Of a DNA stretch of 64,000 nt, positions 56,613-64,000 are shown one piece after another. Within the stretch, counting starts at the first letter, position 1. Every line of letters starts with the position of its first letter. A program made the translations under genes and the position numbers. The notes beneath the pieces were generated by a model, which had not been told where the DNA came from, did no database searches, and saw only the letters and a program-made list of their open reading frames with translations. The stretch is from NCBI GenBank assembly GCA_018398585.1, contig JAGTTD010000011.1:20761346-20825345 (forward strand), read 5' to 3'. This DNA is from Simmondsia chinensis. Its lineage: Eukaryota; Streptophyta; Magnoliopsida; Caryophyllales; Simmondsiaceae.

Positions 56613-56952
56613 TGTTGAAAGTATTCGTATTTGTACATGTGTATTTTGTACTTGTATTTGTTTTAATGTAAATACTTTGAATTTAATTAGGTATAGAATT
56701 AAATTTAGGGTAGTAATTTTTCATAAATTTCCTCTTCTCCTCTCCCTAGTGTAACCGGCCAAGAGGCTTTAATTGCCTCTTCAATTTTTGTTTTAATGTC
56801 TTGTTTAATTAGCTTAGGATTCTCTTTTGGGCATCTTTTTATTTTCCTTTGATGTAATTATAAATAGGCTAGTGTTTTTTTCAATTTTAATCATCCAAGT
56901 TTCTCTCATTCAAAAGTGTTTGTTTTGTAGTCTCGTTTGTTAATTTTCTTCA
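56613..56952 (+). repeat. Internal LTR of C3 (type B)
   Basis: 340 bp from TGTTGAAAGT to TTTCTTCA, preceded by the purine run ttgagggggag. It resembles the C1 LTR in length and in the phrase gtaaccggcca, but not the outer LTRs of C3. It is followed directly by tggtatcagagc (56953-56964). Confidence 0.9.
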
Positions 56953-57122
56953 TGGTATCAGAGCGGGTTGTTGATCCCAATCTCGTGTTTGTCGCACCTT
57001 ATCCTCATGAAGAGGAGGTGCATTTGTGTTTGGTGCGCCAAGGGCCTCTCCAATATGTTGGATCTAATTGGATCGGAGAAGGCAAATGTTGCGTTTGTCG
57101 TAGTCTCATATGTGAGGGGGAA
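56953..57122 (+). other. Second primer site and TRIM-sized internal spacer in C3
   Basis: A primer site tggtatcagagc, then about 145 bp without coding sequence, ending in the purine tract gtgagggggaa. This is the whole content expected between primer site and polypurine tract of a TRIM. Confidence 0.8.
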
Positions 57123-57321
57123 TGTTGAGACTCCATATGTGAGCCTAATAATTAGAATCCAGCATTGGAATTGTGAAAGAGAAGATATCACCTTATAAGC
57201 CTAGCGGGTTACTCCAACTATTGCCAATTGGTTTTAGGATGGAACCCCACTTGGGCTTATATGTGGATCTCATGTGTTCCAACTCTGTGGGTTGGGCCTA
57301 AAGGCCTGATGAAATTTTACA
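57123..57321 (+). repeat. C3 outer LTR, right
   Basis: TGTTGAGACTCC to ATTTTACA, followed by gttca. Confidence 0.93.
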
Positions 57322-57326
57322 GTTCA

Positions 57327-57728
57327 CACTCTATTTTGTGTCTCTTCCATCCCGCCAAGCTAACCAACTGGCCAAGCTCCGATCCACCAAGTTACCCACC
57401 TTTTGTTAGGGCAAGATTGCATCACAAACAACCAACTCTAACCAAAAAAAATTACTTATCAAACACATTGTTTAGCTGTTTAACCAACCAAATTGCGAAG
57501 CGTTATATAAATGTAAGCAAAAAGTTCCTGCCCAACAGTCATATTCTTATAAATATGTAGAATATGTAATAAAGATGATTAAGCTTTAAGAGCTGGACAT
57601 TTTATACTATGTTTCCCATACAATGATATTTTATACAATTTTTTTTTTTTTTGTGATAATTAATGATATTTATACAACATATATTAGATATATGAATTAT
57701 TCATAACTTGACTATATAAATGATGGCA
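57327..57728 (+). repeat. Tandem duplication, first copy (right part)
   Basis: End of the M LTR plus 300 bp of flank. Together with 51824-51913 it is repeated at 58375-58860, about 90 percent alike by eye. Both copies end at atggca. Confidence 0.88.
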
Positions 57729-58374
57729 GAAAACTCCCCTGATTTTTGCTTCGATAACTGGAAACCCTCTCATAAATAAAACCAATCACTAAATCCCATC
57801 ACTTTTAAAAATTCATCACTTTGGCCCCAAATAACTTTTTTCTAACCATTTTGCCCCTCAAAATAAAATAGTTAAGTGTTTGATTTTAATTTTAGGTATG
57901 GGTTTTATTTTTGAGGAAAAATAATGAAATTTTATATTTTTTTAGGAAAAGGGGGTTTTCTTATTTATAAAATTATTATTTTAATTCATTATAGTGACAT
58001 TATAATATCAACAAAAAAAATTATATTTTATCCCATAATATTTTTTATAAAAATTTTAAAAATACTTTTATCTTCTAGACTTATAATATCATTACTATAA
58101 TTAATTAAAATAATTATATTTTTATAAATATAAAAAATCTCCTTACTTTTTTTTTGTTAAAAACATAAAATTTTTAATTTTTGCCTAATAATATAAAATC
58201 CCCTTCTAAAAATAAAATTAAACATTTAAGGCTCTCACTTTTGAAGGGTAAAATGGTCAAAAAAAAGTTGCATAGAGGTTAAGTGATAAAATTTTAAAAG
58301 TCGGGGGGGGGGGGGGGGGGGGGTGGTTTCTGTTTTTGAAGTAAAAGATAAGGGATTTTATGTAATTTACCCAG
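57729..58374. mobile_element. X: inverted-repeat element between duplicate copies
   Basis: 646 bp, AT-rich. The left part (atcacttttaaaaattcatc, taaccattttgcccctcaaa) recurs inverted in the right part (acttttaaaattttatcact, gaccattttacccttcaaa). It looks like a MITE or foldback, but no clean terminal repeat or target duplication is visible. Confidence 0.5.
58303..58323 (+). repeat. 21-base G homopolymer
   Basis: Uninterrupted G run inside X. Homopolymer length is often unreliable in assemblies. Confidence 0.9.
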
Positions 58375-58860
58375 ATTAAAAGAGATAAATAAAAAGATAA
58401 ACAATAAAATATACTAATCTACATTGAGCCTTCCTAGTTGACATTAACTTCTAACGTCCGTTCACACTCTGCTGCTTGTCTCTTCCGTCCTGCCAAGCTA
58501 GTCGACTAGCCAAGATCAGATCCACCAAGTTACCCACCTTTTGTTAAGGCACTATTGCATCACAAACAACCAACTCTAATCAAAAAAAATTACTTACCAA
58601 ACACATTGCTTAGCTGTTTAACCAAACAAACTACTAAGCGTTATATGAAAAGTAAACAAAAAGTTCCTGCCCAACAGTCATATTCTTATAAATATGTAGA
58701 ACATGTAATAAAGATGATTAAGTTATAAGAGCTCGACATTTTATACTATGTTTCCAATACAATGATTTATTCTACAAATTTTTTTCAATAATTAATGATA
58801 TTTATACAACATATATTAGACATATGAATTATTCATAACTTCATTATATAAACAATGGCA
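58375..58860 (+). repeat. Tandem duplication, second copy, with empty C3 site
   Basis: Corresponds to 51824-51913 joined to 57322-57728. At the C3 position it reads ccgttcacactc with a single gttca. Confidence 0.9.
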
Positions 58861-59079
58861 TGTTATTGTTAGACCCCTTCAACTTTGTTATTAAACACAA
58901 GAGATTTTTTATAACATTTAATTTAAAACGACACACTGCTTGAGATTTTTTAAAAAATAAACACAATTCACTTCATATAATTTTAATCTAGTAAAATAGC
59001 CATCTAAATTTTACAATTACAGAAAATTCATCTCTTGAACTTCACAATTACACATAATTCACTCCTTATACAATCAATA
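58861..59079. other. AT-rich interval
   Basis: No gene. Phrases like aattcatctcttgaacttcacaatt repeat loosely. Confidence 0.5.
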
Positions 59080-59345
59080 TTAAAAAGGGACAAAAATTAA
59101 AAAAAGATATTAAACTATACTCCAAAAATATTTTTCTGGTATTTAACTCTTCAACTATGAAAAGAAATTCATTGAACACCCATACAGAAATTACTTTGGA
59201 AATAAATGCGCATATAGGAAAATTGTATAAGAGGGAACAAATTTAGCATTACCAAGGAGAATATTAGTACTTTTAAAAAATAAGGTGATTACTCTTTTAG
59301 TACGTCGACATTTGTGAAAGTAATAAAAAGGCCGTAACCTTTTTT
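59080..59345 (+). repeat. Left arm of a long inverted repeat
   Basis: Matches, inverted, the region 62390-62945 (the latter enlarged by a SINE): shared words include accaaggagaatattagtac, acacccata, catatagga and atttaactc. About 75-80 percent by eye. Confidence 0.7.
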
Positions 59346-59592
59346 ATATAATTTTTTACTATCTTAATTTTTATTCACATTAATAAATAGGACCTTTCTG
59401 GCGAGGTGACAAAATTTTTAGAAGAAAGATGATATGTCAGGTCACTTTTAACTAACCAGTGAAGTATATGTTGACGAAAATTACCATTAATAACATTTGG
59501 GGTATTTTAAATGTATTAAAAAGCACTATCAATTTCGTGCAAATTGTGTCCAAATGCTGCATTTCATTATCCTCCGAAACAGAAGAATAAAC

Positions 59593-60004
59593 TAATGTAG
59601 CGCGTAGATAGAAATTTAGAGAACGGGAAGGTCCAACAGCTTTTCCTTAAATTTATTACAAAAATAATGAAACAACGTGAAAATAGTACTCAAATTCTCA
59701 CACCTGAGAAAGAAAGAAAACCCTAGAAAATATGAAAATAAATCTAAAAATATGAATGAATTTCCTCTTGTTTAAATAGATGAGCTATTTGACCTAGAAT
59801 AAAAGAGTAAAGCGATAAATACGAAGATAAATAATAAAAACTATTCATCTACTTATCTAAATAATAAAACCTACTCATCTAACTAAACTTTCCTAATTAA
59901 GGTGAAATTCTATCTTCTCCAGGCTTTATGCCTCCCTTCTCGCCGAGCAACTCGCCAATGCCACCCGCCAAGCTATTCCCTAATTAAAAGGTGGGGCCGC
60001 ATCA
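59593..60004 (-). repeat. 3' LTR of G4
   Basis: 412 bp. On the minus strand it starts TGATGCGGCCC after a purine-poor tract; partner of 61628-62019. Confidence 0.88.
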
Positions 60005-60427
60005 TCCTCTACAAACTGGAGTGAATTCGCCCTCGAATTCGTCAATGGATCTTCTGGGCTGTTCTTGCAAAGTTGTGTTTCCTCATGCCAGCTTCCAATC
60101 CCGCCAAGCTCCATCCCACCGTGCTTGCCTTGGATGCTGCCAAGATGTGGGTTGTAGCTTATCCCACCAAGGTGTGAAAGGCATCATCCTCCCCGAATTG
60201 GATCAAATTCGCCCTCGAATTCTCTAAAGACGCTTCTAGATCATTCTCACCAAATCAAGGATTGCATCACTCTCGCTAACAGCTACTTGTCATCCCTTCC
60301 TAGCCATCTACTTGTGGAATAGAAAATCAAAAACATGCCATGACCTTGTTGATGGATTTTCCGTCTACGCACACCCGCCGAGTTCAACTCGCTTTTGTCA
60401 TAAAGAAGGTTGGAACCGCTTGAGGGA

Positions 60428-60760
60428 TCAAGTTTTTCGAGTAGTATTATTGGCGAAAAGCTTCTCAATTAGGCATCTAAACTCCATAGGACTTATTCGA
60501 TAAAGTAGTGTTCTTGGTAAGGCCTCTGCCAAACCTATCCGATCCTGAGCCTTCCTCAACAGCGGTATAGGACTCGGTTCTTCTTCTAGTATTCTGCCTT
60601 GCACCTTCCGACACTCTTTGTTCTTTGGCATGAATATCTCATTGTTCTCGCCAACTTCCTTGGTGAGCATGGCTCTCTTCTGGGGTTTCGTATCTTTGGC
60701 TTCCTCCGGACATGGCGCCTCCTCCTTAGGAAACAAAATTATCTTTGTGCCCTCAAACAC
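60428..60760 (-). pseudogene. G4 protease tail and linker
   Basis: An open frame continuing the protease region: FEGTKIILFPKEEAPC, equivalent to FKGMRIILLPKKVEAPC in G1, then a charged linker (EVGENNEIFMPKNK, ECRKVQG). In autonomous relatives RT would follow. Here the frame stops and the 3' LTR lies 420 bp further on. Positions 60005-60427 hold no recognised coding sequence. Confidence 0.6.
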
Positions 60761-60947
60761 GAAGCTGTAGGTATTGCGCTACCCATCATGGGTGGTGCCT
60801 CTGTCAAATTGCCATGGGCGTCCAAGTAATAAGTGGCATGCATCCATGGTAGCCATATCACACCAAACCGCATCCCGGGACTTCGCCCCAATTAAGAAAT
60901 TGACCAGACAACATTTAAAATATGATTAGTTGAACTTCTTTCTCGAG

Positions 60948-61283
60948 CTATGATAACTTGTAGGGGTTCGGATGCTCCTCCATTTTCAACCCTAGCTTCT
61001 GGACTGCTTCCTTGGAGATGGTGTTCTCACAACTCCCTGAGTCAATGATTAGGCAGCACACTCTCTCGCCAATAGTGTATGTCGTCTGGAAGATGTTGTC
61101 ACAAAGCCAATCATCTCCTTCTACTTCCCTAGGCATGAAGCCAACTCGACTAACCACTAATAAGCAACCCTCATCGCCTGCTACTTCCTCTATGCCTTGT
61201 GACAGCAACTCGTTCTGAGCCTCCTTCGTCACTACCACGCCATCATAAACAGACTTCGAAAAATCATCCCGAAGCCCGGACAC
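60948..61283 (-). pseudogene. G4 aspartic protease
   Basis: A 111-codon frame: CLLVVSRVGFMPREVEGDDW, CDNIFQTTYTIGERVCC, then LIIDSGSCENTISKEAVQKL with the DSG active site intact, and GLKMEEHPNPYKLS. It is the best preserved protease of the G family here; G1 has DSR and G3 has NSG. The frame breaks after YKLS and resumes degenerately upstream of the next segment. Upstream gag with a zinc knuckle is missing. Confidence 0.8.
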
Positions 61284-61299
61284 CCATCCATGATTGCCT

Positions 61300-61598
61300 G
61301 AACAATCAAAAGCTATGAATCAACCAAGCTCTTCACACACTCCACCCATGGTCTTCAACCTCCGGAAACTGGTTTTGGAAACTCTCGTCCGTATCTTCCA
61401 CTCAACGCCCTACCATTGGGTTTTCAGACTTAGCCGTTGGTGTTTGGTTGGGATTCACCCCCAATTGAACCAAACACGGCTCGATTCTAACTTTGAAAAT
61501 CTCTCTTCCAAGTCCTTGAATCTCCTCCCGTTCTGACTTTGAAAATCTCGCTTATATGCGTCTCCAATGGTGGTGTATCTTTGTCACTCACGGGCCAT
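61300..61598 (-). pseudogene. G4 gag N-terminus
   Basis: From the ATG at 61598: MARE, stop, QRYTTIGDAYKRDFQSE, then EIQGLGREIFKVRIEPCLV and QLGVNPNQTPTAKSENP. It is homologous to the starts of G1, G2 and M gag. The capsid core is missing. Confidence 0.65.
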
Positions 61599-61627
61599 AT
61601 TAGAAGTCGTTCTGAGCTCTAATGCCA

Positions 61628-62019
61628 ACGAATGCAGCACGTAGATGGAAATTTAGGGAGCAGGAAGGTTTAACTGCCTTCCCTTAAATTTTGTTACGAA
61701 AATAATAAAATAAGGGGACAATAGTACTCAAATTCTTGCACCCGAGAAAGAGATAAAACTCTTGAAAATATGAAAAAAAATGTGAAAATATGAATAAATA
61801 AAACCCTCGATTTCGTCTTGTTTAAATAGATGAGCTATTTGACCTAGAATAAAAGAATAAATAGATAAATAATAAAAATTACTCATCTAAATAATAACTA
61901 AACTTTCTTAATTAAGGTGAAATTCTATTTTCTTCCGGCTTTACACCTCCCTTCTCGCCAAGCAACTCGGCAATGCCACCCGCCAAGCTATCCGCCATTT
62001 AAAAGGTGGGGCTACATCA
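61628..62019 (-). repeat. 5' LTR of G4
   Basis: 392 bp; the plus-strand left edge is aatgcagcacgtag and the right edge ctacatca, next to taaac. Confidence 0.88.
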
Positions 62020-62575
62020 TAAACATTGTGCCAAACTTTATTGTCAGGCAACAAAACGATGATGCTTTGGCAATTAAGGGGCAGTTTTATCTTTTCATGT
62101 TTCCGATGTTGGGTTTTGTAGGAGAGAGTTTTATTTATTTATGCAAATAATACCTAGGGTGTGTTTTGTTGAGTAGCTCTTTTCTATTGTCTTATAGTGT
62201 TCAATCTTAGTGTTATTAGTATCAGGTCTGCCTTTATCCTTGTTAGGCATTTTCAGCTATGGAGCCTGTGTACTGACTTGGATATTTTTGGGGTTTTTAT
62301 TGTTTGTCTTATGGCCCTACCCTACACTTCTATACCTTTTTAGGCTTGTGTTCAAATTATAAAACAAAATATCAAAGGCATTAAAAAAAGGGGGAAAGGC
62401 TGGGATCTTTTTTAGTATTTTTCAGAAATACCGAGGTGCTAAAAGTTAAATATCATGTACTAATATTCTCCTTGGTACTGCCAAATTTCTTTCCCTCAAT
62501 TTTACAATTCCAAATTAGTTCCTATATGGGTGTTTAATTCCAAATTAATTTTTATATGGGTTTATACTTTTCAAG

Positions 62576-62826
62576 GGTTCATTTACCAGGCACTAAGGCA
62601 TCGGATCCCATTAGAACTCCGAAGTTAAGCGTGCTTGGATAAGAATAGTACCAAGATGGGTGACTTCCTATAATTCCTCGTGTTGCCAACCCTATAAGGT
62701 TGGGAGTCCTCGGAAACAACCTTTCAGTAGGGTTACACCCTGAAGGGGTAAGACTGCGTACATCCACTCCTCCTAGACCCCGCTTATACGGGAGTCCTTG
62801 AGGTACTGGGTCTATTGTTATTGATG
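62576..62826 (+). mobile_element. SINE with 5S rRNA-derived head and Au-like body, copy 2
   Basis: It is 251 bp. The head (62576-62693) aligns along the whole 120 nt of plant 5S rRNA: gggttc, accaggcactaagg, cggatcccattagaactccg, aagttaagcgtgcttgg, agaatagtaccaagatgggt and cctcgtgttgcc. The body repeats copy 1: cggaaacaacc, ggttacaccctgaaggggta, cccgcttata and gggtctattgttatt. Flanks share tatgggtttat (62555-62565 and 62827-62837); a further 10 bp match poorly, so the duplication is decayed. The other inverted-repeat arm shows the site without the SINE. Confidence 0.82.
62622..62669 (+). promoter_or_regulatory. 5S-type internal promoter (boxes A, IE, C) in SINE copy 2
   Basis: agttaagcgtgctt (box A) matches the plant 5S consensus. 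agtaccaagatgggtgac covers the intermediate element and the start of box C with a few changes. Confidence 0.6.
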
Positions 62827-62945
62827 TATGGGTTTATGTACCACTAAGGAGTTAAATGCCAAAATTTTTCTTCAAGATGTAGTTCAATATTTTTAATTTT
62901 TTCCTATTAAAAATATACTCCACTAAAGTGTGTTGTTAAACCAAA

Positions 62946-64000
62946 ATTATCCTTATGTATCAAATTTAAAATAAAGCATAATTCGCTCTTTATTATCTAA
63001 ATTAAAAAAAAAAAAAAAAACCTACCAAGTGTCCTTTTTTTTTTTTTTTTTAACAAAGAATACCAAGTTTCTAATTGTGATATTAAACATATTATTTACG
63101 CATCCTATTAAAATAACTTGCTAAATAACTTCATTAAACTCAACATACATGTTTAAATTAAATATATTTAACTCATTATTATTTGATTTAAAAAAAGTTC
63201 ATGGAGTTATTTTTTGAAAAAAATTTACAAAAAAAAATATTAAATTTTTCTATAGCTTATGCATAACTTTGACTTACCTATAAATAAAATTTTATCCAAT
63301 TTAAACATTAAATTTGATTTATATGAGTGGTTTGGGTCCAACAACATAGTTTGGGGGACTATTTTTACAAATTATATGTATATAAAGCGAGTTACATTTA
63401 ATATTAATATTAGTTTGCCCCGTTTGATGCATTGATGGTCACTAAATAAATTTGAGTGACTAAACAGATTTATTGGTTCAAAACTTAATATTTCGAAAGG
63501 AAAACAAACATTGTTCTTGAAAAAAAATTCAGCACGCAGGCCAAGATTAACTAGTTATAATTTCGGGGCTTAACTGATTTAGTGAGTTTAACATAATTTC
63601 TAGAAGAAGCATTAGGATTTAGGATTTATCATTACCTTAATCACTCAAAACTAATTTATCACTAGGTTTATCCCGTGTAATGTATGGAGAGTAATTACAT
63701 TTATAAAAAAATTATGTTAGACATTTTCAGAGCTCAGTTCTTTAAATTATTTTTATGTCCTATTTGTGAGTTCTTTTTTATAATTTAGAGTTCTAAAAGT
63801 TTGTGCAAGTTTTTCTTTAGATTAGACAACAATTAGATAATTTTTATTTTCTTTATTTTTGCTTTGTAGTTAAGGCATTCTAAACGTTATGTGCAACTTT
63901 TTCTTTTTGTTTAAAGAATAAGTGGTTAATTTTATTTTATTAAACAGTTTCACCTTATCTATCTTATTTTTTCATGGTAATATATTTTAGAGTTGATGCA
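62946..64000. other. AT-rich right end of the window
   Basis: Homopolymer A and T runs at about 63003-63050. No gene, LTR or repeat is recognised. Confidence 0.6.

Larger units (their letters stand above)
51914..57321 (+). mobile_element. C3: chimeric copia element with an internal third LTR
   Basis: Exact 5-bp duplication gttca at 51909-51913 and 57322-57326, with the empty site preserved at 58375-58860. The outer LTRs are 199 bp (51914-52112 and 57123-57321), 13 differences by eye. Inside are a tRNA-Met primer site, copia gag-pol (52269-56605), then a different 340-bp LTR (56613-56952) with its own following primer site, 158 bp of spacer and the tract gtgagggggaa before the last LTR. The coding part is the best preserved copia in the window but has about four stops and three frameshifts. 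Confidence 0.9.
51614..57424 (-). repeat. 5' LTR of element M, split by C3
   Basis: The LTR parts are about 51614-51913 and 57327-57424 (about 400 bp in sum). A tRNA-Met-like site (ctgatatcag, minus strand) lies at about 51600-51612. The plus-strand outer end reads attgcatca. It belongs to the same LTR family as G1-G4. Confidence 0.8.
59593..62019 (-). mobile_element. G4: gag/protease-only gypsy derivative
   Basis: It is 2427 bp, flanked by exact 5-bp duplications taaac (59588-59592 and 62020-62024). LTRs are 59593-60004 and 61628-62019. A decayed primer site (tggcattagagc, minus strand) adjoins the right LTR. The internal 1.6 kb encodes a gag N-terminus and a protease; RT and integrase are absent, as in G1 and G3. 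Confidence 0.9.
62390..62945 (-). repeat. Right arm of the long inverted repeat, split by a SINE
   Basis: Inverted match to 59080-59345. The SINE at 62576-62826 interrupts it. Confidence 0.7.

Overview
This is a stretch of plant nuclear DNA, probably from a eudicot, made almost entirely of nested transposable elements. I found no intact host gene, no tRNA gene and no CRISPR array. The evidence for a plant is direct: CACTA, Ty1/copia and Ty3/gypsy proteins of plant type, primer-binding sites complementary to initiator tRNA-Met, Tourist-like and hAT MITEs, an L1-type LINE tail, and SINEs with a plant Au-like 3' body. The layering suggests old, silenced repeat-rich chromatin, such as pericentromeric or intergenic DNA. 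All element names below (F1, G1-G4, N1, C1-C3, M, T, X) are local labels.

Layout, left to right. Positions 1-7221 hold the 3' part of a CACTA (En/Spm) transposon with a broken TNP2 transposase, a second multi-exon plant-transposase gene, subterminal repeats and the right TIR. It sits inside the gag of a minus-strand copia relic (F1, 7225-8220). A two-LTR Ty3/gypsy chromovirus fills 8391-14250. Next is G1 (14482-20384, minus), a gypsy derivative encoding only gag/protease remnants. Its 5' LTR is split by N1 (16901-20236), a non-autonomous LTR element that carries an RNA-recognition-motif fragment like that of plant polypyrimidine-tract-binding proteins. Copia C1 (20831-28670) holds a TRIM-like element, a GC-rich hAT MITE and a Harbinger MITE. 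G2 (28873-30493) follows, then a SINE with a 5S rRNA head (32108-32380) and a LINE 3' end (32443-32754).

From 33000 to 57424 insertions are stacked. M is a minus-strand gypsy element. Its pol is split by T (36309-51181, TSD agctc), a large non-coding LTR element rich in tandem repeats. T is itself split by a minus-strand copia element, C2 (38803-44894), whose LTRs carry an array of GTCGAC palindromes. The 5' LTR of M is split by C3 (51914-57321, TSD gttca), a copia-like chimera with two outer 199-bp LTRs and a different internal LTR. A tandem duplication at 58375-58860 preserves the empty C3 site. G3 (33000-35188) abuts M, and G4 (59593-62019, TSD taaac) lies inside a long inverted repeat. 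A second 5S-headed SINE is at 62576-62826. The remainder to 64000 is AT-rich with no recognised feature.

No complete autonomous element remains: every pol-bearing copy has stops, frameshifts, deletions or lost catalytic residues. The most interesting items are the 5S-headed SINE family (two independent insertions), the RRM-carrying LTR element N1, the three-LTR chimera C3, and a same-strand family (G1, G2, G3, G4, M) in which the short members lack RT and integrase.
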